The notes beneath the pieces are model-generated. The model was given only the letters and a program-made list of their open reading frames with translations. It searched no databases and was not told the origin of the DNA. From Sphingobium fluviale (GTDB taxonomy: Bacteria; Pseudomonadota; Alphaproteobacteria; Sphingomonadales; Sphingomonadaceae), in assembly GCF_004122115.1 (NCBI RefSeq), contig NZ_SBKP01000001.1, forward strand, positions 372,001 to 436,000: DNA of 64,000 nt, read 5' to 3'. The position numbers and the translations under genes are program-made. Of the stretch, positions 17,653 through 28,176 are shown one piece after another. Within the stretch, counting starts at the first letter, position 1. Each line of letters begins with the position of its first letter.

Positions 17653-18183
17653 TCACGCCGCCCTGCGCGCTTTCTCCAGTTTTTTCAACAACATATCGCG
17701 CTTTAACCGCGAGAGATGGTCGATGAACAGCACACCGTTCAGGTGATCCATCTCGTGCTGGAGGCAGGTAGCGAGCAGGCCATCCAATGTCTGTTCGTGG
17801 ATGCGCCCTTCCCTGTCCAGCCAGCTCGCGCGGATGGTCGCCGGGCGCTCGACCTCGGCAAACTGATCGGGCACGGAAAGGCAGCCCTCGTTATAGATCG
17901 AAAGTTGCTCAGACCCTTCGAGGATCTGCGGATTGATGAATACGCGCGGGTTTTTGACCGGAGGCGCATCCTCCGCGTCGCTTTCCGGCTCCTGCAGGTC
18001 CATCACCAGCAGGCGCTTGGGCACGCCCACCTGTATAGCGGCAAGGCCGATGCCCGGCGCGGCATACATCGTCTCGAACATATCGTCGATCAGCTGCTGG
18101 AGCGCGTCGTCGATTGACTCCACCGGCGTGGAAATGGTGCGCAGGACGGGATCGGGCGCCTCGATGATCGGTAGAATAGCCAT
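17653..18183 (-). CDS. def: Peptide deformylase
   Basis: Removes the formyl group from nascent protein N-termini using a bound metal ion. The 176-residue product has the three family motifs: [10 protein letters not shown] (near residue 44), EGCLSVP (metal Cys) and HEMDHLNG (metal His pair and catalytic Glu). ATG 18183 is chosen because the product then begins [15 protein letters not shown] as in the family; the frame is open further upstream without homology. fmt, the enzyme adding the formyl group, lies nearby on the opposite strand. Confidence 0.97.
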   Translation of the reverse strand: MAILPIIEAPDPVLRTISTPVESIDDALQQLIDDMFETMYAAPGIGLAAIQVGVPKRLLVMDLQEPESDAEDAPPVKNPRVFINPQILEGSEQLSIYNEGCLSVPDQFAEVERPATIRASWLDREGRIHEQTLDGLLATCLQHEMDHLNGVLFIDHLSRLKRDMLLKKLEKARRAA

Positions 18184-18223
18184 AGCCTTCAGATATGGGA
18201 ACAAAGCGCGATTATCAAGGGGA

Positions 18224-18820
18224 TCAGGCGATGGGCCTGCGCGCGCGCAACGCCTGCGCCAGCGTACCCTCATCGAGATAGTCCAGCTCTCCGCCCACTG
18301 GCAGGCCGTGGGCAAGCTGGGTCAGGCGGATCGGCAGGCCTTCCAGCCGCTCTGCGATATAGTGCGCGGTCGTCTGCCCTTCCAGCGTCGCGTTCATCGC
18401 CAGCACCACCTCGTCGATCCCGCCCGCCGATACGCGCGCGAGCAGGCTGTCTATCCCCAGATCCTCCGGCCGCACACCCTCCAGCGCGGAAAGCCGCCCA
18501 CCCAGCACATGAAAACGCCCCGGAAACAGGCGGGATTTATCGAGCGCCCACAGGTCCGGCACATCCTCCACCACGCACAGCGCGCGCGCATCACGCCGGG
18601 GGTCGGCGCAGATGCCGCAGGGGTTGGTGGTGTCGACATTGCCGCATATGGAGCATGTTGAGAGCCGCTCGTTCACCTTTTCCAGCGCATTGAGCAGCGG
18701 GCCAAGCGCGCTCTCCCGCTTCTTGAGCAGATAGAGCACCGCGCGCCGGGCAGAGCGCGGCCCCAATCCGGGGAGGCGGGAAAGCGCCTGCGTCAGTGCC
18801 TCGATCTCTGGAGATGCCAT
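18224..18820 (-). CDS. recR: RecR, recombination mediator protein
   Basis: RecR works with RecO/RecF to load RecA at gaps. The 198-residue product has the helix-hairpin-helix start ([20 protein letters not shown], residues 13-32), a four-cysteine zinc finger ([16 protein letters not shown], about 56-71) and a Toprim domain ([14 protein letters not shown]). Size is normal. It is the first gene of the recR-def-rmuC group; a 197-base gap separates it from the divergent fmt. Confidence 0.97.
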   Translation of the reverse strand: MASPEIEALTQALSRLPGLGPRSARRAVLYLLKKRESALGPLLNALEKVNERLSTCSICGNVDTTNPCGICADPRRDARALCVVEDVPDLWALDKSRLFPGRFHVLGGRLSALEGVRPEDLGIDSLLARVSAGGIDEVVLAMNATLEGQTTAHYIAERLEGLPIRLTQLAHGLPVGGELDYLDEGTLAQALRARRPIA

Positions 18821-19017
18821 CAGAGACCGCGAACCTCAGGGCCATTCGGGCCTGCGAATACCAGCTTTCTGCGCTTCCGGTGCTCACCTACCTTAAAGCA
18901 GGCTGCGCTCCGGTTCTCGAAATCTACCATTCTCGGCTCCGCCTGACCCTAAATTCACAGTCTCTGGCAACACATAAGGGCTTGCATCGCGAAGGCACAA
19001 GAGGTTGAGAGAGGCAC

Positions 19018-19923
19018 ATGAGAATAATCTACATGGGCACCCCTGATTTCGCGGTTCCGGCGCTGGAAGCGTTGCGCGATGCGGGGCACGGGATTGTCGC
19101 GGTGTATAGCCAGCCGCCACGGCCCGCCGGGCGCGGCAAGGCTCTGCGCCACTCTCCCGTCCATGCCCGCGCCGAGGCGATGGGGCTGGAGGTGCGCACA
19201 CCGGTGTCGCTGAAAGGCGCGGAGGAGCAGGCTTCGTTTGCGGCACTAGCGGCGGATGTCGCGGTGGTCGCGGCTTATGGCTTGATCCTGCCGCAGGCGA
19301 TTCTCGACGCGCCCGTGCATGGCTGCCTCAACCTCCACGGCTCGCTGCTCCCCCGCTGGCGCGGGGCGGCACCGATCCAGCGGGCGATTCTCGCAGGCGA
19401 TGCGGAGACGGGCGTTCAAGTGATGCAGATGGAGGCAGGACTGGATACCGGCCCGGTTCGCGCCACCGCGCGGACATCTATCGACGGCAAGACGGCAGGC
19501 GCGCTGGGCGGAGAGCTGGCGCAGATGGGCGCGGCGCTCATTGTGGACGTTTTGGCCGATCTTGCCGCTTACCCGCCGCAGCCCCAATCCGCCGAGGGCG
19601 TCACCTATGCCGCCAAGATCACCAAGGACGAAGCGCGGATCGACTTTACGGCGGGCGCTATTCAGGCCGAGCGGCAGGTACGCGCCTTCAACCCGGCGCC
19701 GGGCGCGTTTTTCACGCTGGGCGAGGAACGGTTCAAGGTGCTGGCGGCGGACGTGGTGGATCAGGCAGGCGAGCCGGGCCTCGTGCTCGATGAGCGCCTC
19801 ACCATCGGCTGCGGCGCGGATAGCATACGCCCCACCCTCATCCAGCGCGCAGGGCGCGGGGCAATGAGCGTGGACGAGCTGTTGCGCGGCTTCGCCCTAC
19901 CTGCCGGAACGCGCCTTTCGTGA
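19018..19923 (+). CDS. fmt: Methionyl-tRNA formyltransferase
   Basis: Formylates initiator Met-tRNA using 10-formyl-THF. The 301-residue product starts [19 protein letters not shown] and has the catalytic block [18 protein letters not shown] (near residue 105) and a C-terminal OB-like domain. It overlaps truA by 4 bases (GTGA), so the two are cotranslated. Confidence 0.97.
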   Translation: MRIIYMGTPDFAVPALEALRDAGHGIVAVYSQPPRPAGRGKALRHSPVHARAEAMGLEVRTPVSLKGAEEQASFAALAADVAVVAAYGLILPQAILDAPVHGCLNLHGSLLPRWRGAAPIQRAILAGDAETGVQVMQMEAGLDTGPVRATARTSIDGKTAGALGGELAQMGAALIVDVLADLAAYPPQPQSAEGVTYAAKITKDEARIDFTAGAIQAERQVRAFNPAPGAFFTLGEERFKVLAADVVDQAGEPGLVLDERLTIGCGADSIRPTLIQRAGRGAMSVDELLRGFALPAGTRLS

Positions 19924-20657
19924 CGCGCTTTGCCTTCACGGTCGAGTTTGATGGCCGCCCGTTCATGGGGTGGCAACGGCAGGCGCACGGCCCCTCCGTG
20001 CAGCAGGCAATCGAGGAAGCGCTGGAGCGGATTACGAGCGAGCGGGCCGTGCTGCACTGCGCCGGGCGCACCGATGCGGGCGTCCACGGCCTCGCGATGC
20101 GCGCCCATGCCGATATTGCGAAGGACATCACGCCGTTTAGACTGATGGAGGCACTCAACGCACATCTGAAGCCCGATCCGGTGGCGATATTGGCGTGTGA
20201 GGTGGTCGCGGACGACTGGCACGCCCGTTTTTCCTGCGTGGGCCGCGCCTATGTCTATCACATCCTCAACCGTCGCGCGCCGCTGACCTTCGAGAAAGGG
20301 CTGGTGTGGCAGGTGCCCCAGCCGCTGGACGCAATCGCGATGGCAGAGGGCGCCGCGTACCTCATCGGGCGGCATGATTTCACGACCTTTCGTTCCGCGC
20401 ATTGCCAGGCGGAAAGCCCGGTCAAGTCGCTCGATCGGCTGGATGTGGTGCGCGAGGGGGATCGCATTGCCGTCCATGCCGAGGCGCGCAGCTTTCTGCA
20501 TCATCAGGTGCGATCTATGGTCGGCTGCCTCGCGCTGGTGGGCATGGGAAGCTGGACGCCCGCCGACATGGCCGCCGCGTTGACCGCCAAAGACCGGGGC
20601 GCGCTGGGTCTCAACGCGCCGCCGGACGGATTATACTTTGTTAAAGCGAAATATTAA
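19920..20657 (+). CDS. truA: tRNA pseudouridine(38-40) synthase TruA
   Basis: Isomerises uridines 38-40 in the tRNA anticodon arm. The 245-residue product begins with a GTG inside the fmt stop overlap and has the catalytic motif [11 protein letters not shown] (Asp near residue 50), the [14 protein letters not shown] segment and the C-terminal [11 protein letters not shown]. Its TAA overlaps the convergent trxA stop within TTAA. Confidence 0.97.
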   Translation: MTRFAFTVEFDGRPFMGWQRQAHGPSVQQAIEEALERITSERAVLHCAGRTDAGVHGLAMRAHADIAKDITPFRLMEALNAHLKPDPVAILACEVVADDWHARFSCVGRAYVYHILNRRAPLTFEKGLVWQVPQPLDAIAMAEGAAYLIGRHDFTTFRSAHCQAESPVKSLDRLDVVREGDRIAVHAEARSFLHHQVRSMVGCLALVGMGSWTPADMAAALTAKDRGALGLNAPPDGLYFVKAKY

Positions 20658-20974
20658 AGCTGACTCTCAAGCCACTGTTTTAGCTGGCTCTTAGGCGCCG
20701 CACCAACCTTGGTGGCGACGGCTTCGCCGCCCTTGAACAAGATCATGGTCGGTATGCCGCGCACGCCCAGCTTGCCTGGCATATCCGGGTGGTCATCGAT
20801 ATTATGCTTGGCGATAACGACCTTGCCAGCCAGCTCATCCGAAATTTCCTCAAGTGCCGGGCCGATCATCTTGCAAGGGCCGCACCATTCGGCCCAGAAA
20901 TCGACGAGTACGGGCACATCGGAGCCGAGCACGTCCGCCTGAAAACTGCTGTCGCTGATCGCTTTGGTCGCCAT
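20654..20974 (-). CDS. trxA: Thioredoxin
   Basis: Cytosolic disulfide reductant. The 106-residue product contains the active site [10 protein letters not shown] (near residues 28-37) and the cis-proline segment [11 protein letters not shown]. It lies 71 bases after addA and may be the last gene of the tsaE-to-addA run or have its own promoter; AAAAGGAGAT precedes the ATG. Confidence 0.97.
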   Translation of the reverse strand: MATKAISDSSFQADVLGSDVPVLVDFWAEWCGPCKMIGPALEEISDELAGKVVIAKHNIDDHPDMPGKLGVRGIPTMILFKGGEAVATKVGAAPKSQLKQWLESQL

Positions 20975-21045
20975 GGGAATCTCCTTTTCTGGAAAGCTAT
21001 GTAGGGCTGCAGTCCACGCATCACAACGGTTCGCCGCAGATAGGA

Positions 21046-24000
21046 TTACTGTGGCACCAAAAAGCCGGGCTTGTGGGGCGCAAGGCGGGCCTCGGTAAGG
21101 CTGATGAGCTTTGGTCCGGCGGTATAGAGCAACGCCGCCTCTATCCTCCGATCGGGGAACACCGCCGCCAGCGCGGCGACATAGGCGGCCATCTGGCGCA
21201 GATGCGGCACCGGAATGGCGTCAGCATTGTCCGGCACCCGCCCGGTCTTGAAATCGATCAGCCGCACGACGTCTGGCCCGATCACCAGCCGGTCGATCAC
21301 CCCATGCACCACATCCTCGCCCACCACTGCCGCAATCGGCGCTTCGGCGAGGGCATCCGAGCTAAACAGGCCGTCGAGTTGCGGGTCGTTAATGATGCCA
21401 AGCGCCAGATCGGCCAGCGCAGCCCGCTCCTGCGCGTCTGCAACGCCGCCCTGCCGCTCCAGCCAGCGCAGGGCGGCGTCACGCCGTTCCTCTGGCACCA
21501 CATCCGGCAACCGCTCGAACAGGCTGTGGAGCAATTGCCCGCGCTCGGCAGCCTGGCGCATTGCCGGAGATGGTGGCGGGTAAGGCATATCATCCTCGCC
21601 CGGCGCTGTGGGCGCAAGCGGGCGCGAGGGGCGTGCCTCGTCTGGCGCGGGACGGTGCGCCCACTTCGGCAAAGGGGTAGGTGCGAGTTGCTCGCGCGCG
21701 TCTTTCCGGGCAGGCGCTTTAGATGGAAGCCGCTCTGCACCGTGCCATTCCAGCGCTGCGCCCCAATCTGCATCGGCCTGCCACTCTGCCCCAAGGTTCA
21801 GCAGCCCGCGCTCCACGGCGGCATACCAGCTTGCTTCCGCCACCACCCCCTTGGCGCGCGGCCCCAGCGCGCCGGTGACGTAAAGCTGCTCCTCTGCGCG
21901 CGTCATCGCCACGTAGAGCAAGCGCCAGTGCTCCTGCCGCTCGGTCTCACTGGCAATGAACGCGGCATCTTCAATGAGTCCCCAGCGTTCCTCCTTGCGC
22001 GGCGGCAAGAGCGGCAGCGCGATGTCGTCGCCCAGCGGAATTTCCAGCGCCTCGCGCCGCCGCGCGGCGTCCGGGTCGGCACACGCATCGGCGAGGATAA
22101 CCACCGGCGCCTGCAATCCCTTCGCGCCATGTACGGTGAGGATGCGCACTGCGTCTCCCCCGCCCTCGCTCTCGCGCTTGATGTCGCCCTGCTCCCTGTC
22201 GAACCAGTCGATGAAGCGCTGGAGCGAGGGCTGCTCCTGCTGCTCATATCTCAACGCGGCGTTCAACAGCTCCTCGATGCTATCCAGCGCCTGTGCGCCC
22301 AGCCGCTTCACCAGCCTGCGCCGCCCCTGCATCGGGCCGGAGAGGATATGTTCCAGCAAGCGATAGGGCGTTATGAAATCGGCGTTGTTCAATATGTCCT
22401 GAAGCGCGGCAATATCCTCCGCCGGGGTCAGTCCGCCCTCGCGCACCTGCCGCCACAAGCTGCCCTTCCGCGGGACCGCGCGTTGCCACAGTTCATCCTG
22501 CGACCAGCCGAAGAGCGGCGAAACGAGCAGGCAAGCAAGGCCGAGGTCATCTTCCGGCTGGGCGGCAAACCGCAGCGCTGCCATCAGATCCTGCACGCCG
22601 AGCGGCGCCTGAAGCCGCAGCCTATCCACCCCCGCCACCGGCACCCCGGCCTCATAGAGCCGCGCAACGATGAGACGCGCCAGGTCGCCACGCTTGCGCA
22701 GCAGGATCATGATGTCTCCGGGGCCAACCGCCCGCCCCTTCGATGCCAGCATCATGCCGTCATCCAGCCAGTCCTTGATCTGTCGCGCGATGCGCTCGGC
22801 CAGCAGCCGGTCCTGATCCGAAAGCCAGTCTTCCTCGCCGTCCGCTTCACTGTCTTCCGCCGCGTCGCCCTCCATCGGCACCGCGCTGATCGGCTTTAAC
22901 AGCGCCACCCGGCCCGGATAGCGGTTGCGGCTTTCATGATGCACCGCCCCTTCCGGCAGGCCGAGCGCCTCTGGTCCGATGGCCTCCACGCAGGCGTCCA
23001 CCACCTCCAGCACCGCCGGGGTCGAGCGGAAGCTCTCGTCCAGCGAGAGATCGTGAAACAGGTGCCTTGCCGCCTGTGCCCGCGCGCGGAAATGATCACG
23101 CGCGTCGGCGAAGGCGCGCGGGCTGGTGCCCTGAAAGCCAAAGATCGCCTGCTTGCGGTCCCCCACCGTGAACAGCGTGCGAAACCGCTCCCCGCGCGCG
23201 CCCTCGCCGCTGAAAAACTCGTCCACCAGCGCGCCGATGATTGCCCACTGGCGGCTGTTGGTATCCTGCGCCTCATCGACAAGGATGTGGTCTATGCGTG
23301 CATCGAGCTTGTAGCGAATCCAGTCCGCTATGCCCTCGGCGGAGAGGAGCGCGGCGCCATGCGCGATCAGATCATCGAAATCGACCGAGCCTGTGCGCCG
23401 CTTCGCCGCCTCATAGGCGCGGGCATAAGCGCGCCCGGCATAGAGCGCTTGCGCCGCACCTTCGGCATAGGCAGCGCGGGTGCGCAGCGCGAGCAGTTCC
23501 GATATCCATTCGCAAATATCGGATGCAAGATATTGATATTCCTTATCCGCCTTGATCTGGCCGGCTGTCACCGCGCGCGGCTCTCCTTTGCCGGTCAGGA
23601 AAGATTTGCCGAGGTCATCCAGCGTGGCCGCGCGGACCGGCGCCGATGCCCCAAGCCATGCGCCGATGCGATCCGCATGGCCAAGCCCGGTCTTTGTCCC
23701 CCAATCCGCATTGGCCTTTGCCAGCCGCCGCAATGCCGCGCCGTCAAACGCCTCATCCGCGCAGGCCGCTGCGATAGCCTCCTCAATGTCTCCCGTCGGC
23801 AAATCCAGCGCGGCGAACAGCCAGCCGCGGATGTCCTCCGGTACATTGGTAAAGGCATCATGCGAACGCGCGCAGCGCCGCAGATAGCTCTCCGCCCCCG
23901 CCTCACCCAGCCGCAGCGCCAGCGCATGTAGCGCGTCGATCAGCGTCTGATCGCCCAGCGCCTCGGCATCGACCACCATCTCCTCCAGCGCGAGGCGGGC

Positions 24001-24477
24001 CAGCTCCTGCTGCTCGCGCTCTTCCAGCGCGCGAAAGCCCGGCACAAGGCCTGCCTCCAGCGGGAAGGAGCCGAGCAACTGCTGACAAAAGCTGTGGATC
24101 GTCTGGATCGAAAGGCCGCCACCGGTCGCCTCCAGCACCCGCGCGAACAGCCGCCGCGCCCGCTCACGCACCGGCGGGCTAATGTCCTCGCCCAGCGCAT
24201 GCAGGTCTGCCGCCAGATCGGCGTCGCTCATCTGCACCCAGGCGGCGAGGCGCGCATGCACCCGCTCCGCCATTTCCGATGCGCCCGCCTTGGTGAAGGT
24301 GAGGCAGAGGATATGCTCCGGGTCCACCCCGCCCAACAGCAGTCGAAACACCCGCGCGGTCAATACATGGGTCTTGCCCGTCCCCGCCGATGCCGAGAGC
24401 CAGACATGGGCATCAGGCGCAGATGCGCGCGCCTGCGCGCCTTTCAAAGGCATCAGGGCGTTGGCGGCGCGGCTCAT
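21046..24477 (-). CDS. addA: AddA, helicase-nuclease for double-strand break repair
   Basis: UvrD-like 3'-5' helicase with a C-terminal RecB-type nuclease, partner of AddB. The 1143-residue product has Walker A SASAGTGKTHVL (near residue 25), motif II-like DHILVDEAQDTN, motif SLDESFRS, and nuclease motif GVIDRL...IDFKTGR near the C-terminus. ATG 24477 is chosen because it overlaps the addB stop in ATGA; the open frame upstream lies inside addB. The trailing residues include a RecB-type LLYTAGP segment. Confidence 0.95.
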   Translation of the reverse strand: MSRAANALMPLKGAQARASAPDAHVWLSASAGTGKTHVLTARVFRLLLGGVDPEHILCLTFTKAGASEMAERVHARLAAWVQMSDADLAADLHALGEDISPPVRERARRLFARVLEATGGGLSIQTIHSFCQQLLGSFPLEAGLVPGFRALEEREQQELARLALEEMVVDAEALGDQTLIDALHALALRLGEAGAESYLRRCARSHDAFTNVPEDIRGWLFAALDLPTGDIEEAIAAACADEAFDGAALRRLAKANADWGTKTGLGHADRIGAWLGASAPVRAATLDDLGKSFLTGKGEPRAVTAGQIKADKEYQYLASDICEWISELLALRTRAAYAEGAAQALYAGRAYARAYEAAKRRTGSVDFDDLIAHGAALLSAEGIADWIRYKLDARIDHILVDEAQDTNSRQWAIIGALVDEFFSGEGARGERFRTLFTVGDRKQAIFGFQGTSPRAFADARDHFRARAQAARHLFHDLSLDESFRSTPAVLEVVDACVEAIGPEALGLPEGAVHHESRNRYPGRVALLKPISAVPMEGDAAEDSEADGEEDWLSDQDRLLAERIARQIKDWLDDGMMLASKGRAVGPGDIMILLRKRGDLARLIVARLYEAGVPVAGVDRLRLQAPLGVQDLMAALRFAAQPEDDLGLACLLVSPLFGWSQDELWQRAVPRKGSLWRQVREGGLTPAEDIAALQDILNNADFITPYRLLEHILSGPMQGRRRLVKRLGAQALDSIEELLNAALRYEQQEQPSLQRFIDWFDREQGDIKRESEGGGDAVRILTVHGAKGLQAPVVILADACADPDAARRREALEIPLGDDIALPLLPPRKEERWGLIEDAAFIASETERQEHWRLLYVAMTRAEEQLYVTGALGPRAKGVVAEASWYAAVERGLLNLGAEWQADADWGAALEWHGAERLPSKAPARKDAREQLAPTPLPKWAHRPAPDEARPSRPLAPTAPGEDDMPYPPPSPAMRQAAERGQLLHSLFERLPDVVPEERRDAALRWLERQGGVADAQERAALADLALGIINDPQLDGLFSSDALAEAPIAAVVGEDVVHGVIDRLVIGPDVVRLIDFKTGRVPDNADAIPVPHLRQMAAYVAALAAVFPDRRIEAALLYTAGPKLISLTEARLAPHKPGFLVPQ

Positions 24478-27464
24478 ATTTCGCCCCCCGTTCCACCCGC
24501 GCGGCCATACCATTCCTCCAGCCGCATCAGCTGGTCATAATCGCCATAGCTCGGCAGCTCAGGGTTCAGCTGCGCGGTGAACGGCTCTTCGCCGGTAAGC
24601 CATTTGCCGGCGGCGATCAGGAATTTGCTCGCCGCATGGCTGACAAGTTCCTCGGTAGCGACGGTCTTTTCGCCGCCGCCCGGCTTAACGGGGCTGATAC
24701 GATAGCCGAAGCCACTCCTGCCTTTGGCCAGCGACCAATATTCGAAGGCGCTGGCCGTCGCCCCTGCCTTTACCTCAGCAAAGCCGCCCGCCTCCGCAAT
24801 CGCGCCCAGCAGGCCAAGCTGGAGCGCAAAGCCCTCAAACACCTGTTTTGCGCCCGGAGGCTTGCCGGTCTTGTAATCGACGATACCGAAGCTGCCGTCC
24901 GCCAGCCGGTCGATCCGGTCCGCCGTGCCGTTGACGGTAATGCCGCCGAGCATCATCTCGCCCTTCGTTTCGACAGCAACGATATGCCGCCCCTCTGCTG
25001 CATCCTGCGCCACCTGCTCCCCCAGCCAGCGCACCGACTCCAGTACGCGCGGCAGCCACAGCGCCCGCACGATGGGGTGAGAGTCGATCCCGCCCACCAT
25101 ATCCGCTGTGCGCGTCACCAGTTTTTCAGGATCGCACTTGTCCTCGCGAAACCACAGCTCCAGCGCCCTGTGCACCAGAGTGCCGCGCCATGCCGGGCCG
25201 GGATCGGCATCGACCATCTCCAGCTTTTGCAGTTTGAGGATGCGCGCGGCGTAAAAGGCATAGGGGTCCGCCGCCAGCCGGTCAGCCTGCGTGACCGCGA
25301 TGCTGGATGGGCGCAGCGCAAGTGGAGGCTGGGGCGCGGGACGCGCGGCAGGCTGAGGCACGCCGGGGTCGTCGAGCGCGTCCGCCCAGTGCAATACCTC
25401 GCTGGCATGGCGCAGGTTCTCGCCCGCAATCGCCTCCATCCGCAGCCAAAGGCGGGAAGCGATGGCCGGTGCATTACCCGAACGACGCGAGCGCGTCACC
25501 ACCACCTCCGGCGCGCCTAAGGCTGAGGCGAAATCATGCGCGGCGAGGCCAATGCGCTGCTCCAGCCCCGGCAGGCCAAGCTCTTGCCGGATGCGCGGCG
25601 CGAGCCACGGATCGGGCGCGGGCAGGCCCGGCCAGGTGCCCTCGTTCAACCCTGCAAGGATCATCAGGTCCGCCTGTTGCAGCCGCGCCTCCAGCAGGCC
25701 ATAGATCGCGACACGCGGATGGCCGCCCTGTGGCGGGCGGACCGCGCATTGCTCCAATATCCGCTCCAGCAGATCGGGCAGCGCACGAACCTCTACCGTT
25801 GCTGGACCATGCGGCGCGGCGCGCTCCATCTCGGCAAAACGCTCGGCCAGCGCCCGGCCCTGATAGCCAGCCCAGACCTGATCGGCGGTCAGCACCGAAG
25901 CGATCTCGCGTAACAGGCCGATCATCGTAGCGGGCGGACCATCGGCGAGGGTATCGAGCGGGGCGAGGACAGCGCACTCCTGCGCCCACCACGCGCCCGC
26001 GCGCGCGCGCAACGCCGCCTGCCGGTCATCATCGCGAGACTCAAGCAACGCCCTCAACCCGGCCATGCCGGGGCCGGGCCGTGGGCCGCGCAGCAGCAAG
26101 TCCAGCCCGCGCACCTGCTCCAGCCAGTCGAGCCGCCCCTCCCCCTTGCGCACCAGCGGGTGCTTCAACAGATCGAGCAACGGCACCGGCGCGAAACCTT
26201 CCGCCGCCACCCGCGCGATAGCGAGCATCAGCGTGCCCGGCGGGGTGAGATGAAGCGCCTGCCCGGCGCTGTCATCCGCTGCGATGCCCCAGCGCGCCAG
26301 ATGCGCCGAAACACGGGTCGCCAGCTCCCGGTCCGGCGTTACCAGCGCGGCAGTGCGCTCCGGCGTCTCCACCGCCTCGCGCAGCAGCAGCGCGATCGCC
26401 TGCGCCTCCTGCGCCGGGGTCGCGGCCTCCAGCAGGCGCACGCCGTTCAGGGTGCGCTCGTCGGCCTTCAGTCCGCGCCATTTGCCGGTATGGACCGGCG
26501 GCAGCATCGCGTTGGAAATGTTGCGGCTGCGCGCGGCGCGGGCGTCATGCCCCCCGCCCCAACGCCATAACGCCACCTCATCCCGCGCCACGCCGATCTG
26601 ATCGAGCATCAGCTTGAGCTGGAATTGCGGGTGGCTCTCCTCCGCGCGCGGGCGGCGGCCGGTGACGGGGTCAGGCTCGAACGGGCCGATGCTGTCCCAC
26701 TCTTCCCCGCTCATATGCTGATCGAGCGCCGAGAGCACCACGTCTCCCCCCGGCATAAACGCCACCGTGCGCAACACCGCGCAAATGGCGGGCGCGGAGG
26801 TGGCGATGCCCGCCGCGATCACGAACCCGGCAGGCAGCGCCTCACGCCAGCGCCTTGCCACATGGCCGAGCAGCCGGTTGCGCCTGTCCGCCATATCGAT
26901 CATGCCGAAGCGCGCGAGTTCTTCGGGCCAGCGGTCCAGCAATATTTCCAGCAGCCTCAGCGACGCATTCCAGTGGCTGGAGAGGGCATCGCTCAAATCC
27001 AGCTCGGCCAAGGCGCGCGGATCGACCTGCGCGACATAGAGCTGGTCTATCGTCGCGCCCAGCGCCTGCCCCAGCCGCATCGCCTCGCCAGCATCGACCG
27101 GCTGGCGGTGTTCAGCGCGCACCTGACTCACCAAGCGGGCGAGGATCATCTGGCGCTCCATCGTGGGAATGGCGGGCGGGATCTCCGCCCCCGCGCCGAT
27201 AGGGTCAAGCGCATTGCCGAGCCGCTCGCCCAGTTCCTCGTCACCGATTGGCACAAGCCGGGGCATCAAAAGCCCGCCGCCAGACGCGCGCACAAAGGCC
27301 TCGCTCAGCGCCCGCACCGCGCGTTTGTTGGGCAGCAGCACGATACCGCGCGCCAGCGCCAGCACATCCTTGCCATGCCGCGCGATAATTCCGATGGCGA
27401 GGGCGTCGGCAAAGGCCCGGTGCGCCGGGATCGTATGGATGGAGGGCTTATGGCCCTCAGCCAT
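24474..27464 (-). CDS. addB: AddB, helicase-nuclease subunit
   Basis: Second subunit of the AddAB break-repair complex that processes DNA ends for RecA. The 996-residue product has the alphaproteobacterial AddB layout, with a degenerate N-terminal ATP-site region (GIVLLPNKRAVRAL) and a C-terminal nuclease motif GTADRIDR...IVDYKTGK. The C-terminal cysteines that hold an iron-sulfur cluster in Bacillus AddB are not seen. ATG 27464 overlaps the upstream stop by 8 bases and precedes the homologous region; the earlier in-frame ATG falls inside murU. Confidence 0.93.
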   Translation of the reverse strand: MAEGHKPSIHTIPAHRAFADALAIGIIARHGKDVLALARGIVLLPNKRAVRALSEAFVRASGGGLLMPRLVPIGDEELGERLGNALDPIGAGAEIPPAIPTMERQMILARLVSQVRAEHRQPVDAGEAMRLGQALGATIDQLYVAQVDPRALAELDLSDALSSHWNASLRLLEILLDRWPEELARFGMIDMADRRNRLLGHVARRWREALPAGFVIAAGIATSAPAICAVLRTVAFMPGGDVVLSALDQHMSGEEWDSIGPFEPDPVTGRRPRAEESHPQFQLKLMLDQIGVARDEVALWRWGGGHDARAARSRNISNAMLPPVHTGKWRGLKADERTLNGVRLLEAATPAQEAQAIALLLREAVETPERTAALVTPDRELATRVSAHLARWGIAADDSAGQALHLTPPGTLMLAIARVAAEGFAPVPLLDLLKHPLVRKGEGRLDWLEQVRGLDLLLRGPRPGPGMAGLRALLESRDDDRQAALRARAGAWWAQECAVLAPLDTLADGPPATMIGLLREIASVLTADQVWAGYQGRALAERFAEMERAAPHGPATVEVRALPDLLERILEQCAVRPPQGGHPRVAIYGLLEARLQQADLMILAGLNEGTWPGLPAPDPWLAPRIRQELGLPGLEQRIGLAAHDFASALGAPEVVVTRSRRSGNAPAIASRLWLRMEAIAGENLRHASEVLHWADALDDPGVPQPAARPAPQPPLALRPSSIAVTQADRLAADPYAFYAARILKLQKLEMVDADPGPAWRGTLVHRALELWFREDKCDPEKLVTRTADMVGGIDSHPIVRALWLPRVLESVRWLGEQVAQDAAEGRHIVAVETKGEMMLGGITVNGTADRIDRLADGSFGIVDYKTGKPPGAKQVFEGFALQLGLLGAIAEAGGFAEVKAGATASAFEYWSLAKGRSGFGYRISPVKPGGGEKTVATEELVSHAASKFLIAAGKWLTGEEPFTAQLNPELPSYGDYDQLMRLEEWYGRAGGTGGEI

Positions 27465-28176
27465 GCCCCAGCTCGGCCTCGACCACGGGAATAGCCTGCG
27501 GCGTGCCGACATCGAACCACAGACCGGGGTGCGAGGCACCGTAAAGCCGGCCCGCCGCCATCGCCCGGTTCCAGAAGATATTGGTCGAAAATATCTCAGC
27601 CGGCGGATCAACCAGCACGCGCGGCGAAAGAATCTGCACACCAGTATAGACGAACGGCGCAACATGCCCCGGCTTGCGGCGTGAAAGCCGCCCGTCCGGC
27701 GCCATATGAAAATCGCCGGGGCCGGTGTGGCAGGTGGCGCGCGCGTGCGGGATCATCAGCAACAACGCGTCCATCTTCGCGTCGTCCCACAGCTCGGCGA
27801 GCATCAGGATCGAGTCGCGCGGGCCATCGACCCACAGGTTGTCGCTGTTGGCGCACAGAAAAGGCTGATCGCCCAGTAAGGACGCCGCCTTCATCAGCCC
27901 GCCGCCCGTTTCCAGCAGCTTGTCCCGCTCGTCAGAGATCAGATACTCCGCGCCGCATTTGCGCGCGTTCAGATGGGCGATCACGCTATCCGGGAGATAA
28001 TGGACATTGACGATAACGCGCCAAATCCCCGCCGCCTCGATCTTTTCGAGCGCATGGTCGATCAGCGCCTTGCCCGCAACGCGCACCAGCGGCTTTGGGC
28101 GCGTCGCGGTGAGCGGGCGCATGCGCTTGCCCAGCCCGGCTGCCATCAGCATCGCGGTGGAGAGCTTGGCGCTCAT
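27457..28176 (-). CDS. murU: MurU-like N-acetylmuramate-1-phosphate uridylyltransferase
   Basis: Sugar-phosphate nucleotidyltransferase, 239 residues, with the signature MLMAAGLGKRMRPLTATRPK (residues 9-28) and an NSDNLW metal-site segment. Beside an AmgK-type kinase it is best read as MurU, which makes UDP-MurNAc from recycled cell-wall MurNAc-1-P without de novo synthesis. A mannose-1-phosphate guanylyltransferase-like role is the alternative from sequence alone. Start and stop overlap both neighbours (ATGA with amgK, 8 bases with addB). Confidence 0.88.
   Translation of the reverse strand: MSAKLSTAMLMAAGLGKRMRPLTATRPKPLVRVAGKALIDHALEKIEAAGIWRVIVNVHYLPDSVIAHLNARKCGAEYLISDERDKLLETGGGLMKAASLLGDQPFLCANSDNLWVDGPRDSILMLAELWDDAKMDALLLMIPHARATCHTGPGDFHMAPDGRLSRRKPGHVAPFVYTGVQILSPRVLVDPPAEIFSTNIFWNRAMAAGRLYGASHPGLWFDVGTPQAIPVVEAELGHG

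Noticed and set aside
24478-24513. Longer addA N-terminus from the upstream in-frame ATG
   Set aside because: It lies inside addB and is not helicase-like; ATG 24477 gives the ATGA overlap.
27465-27665. Longer addB N-terminus from the upstream in-frame start
   Set aside because: It falls within murU coding sequence and has no AddB similarity.
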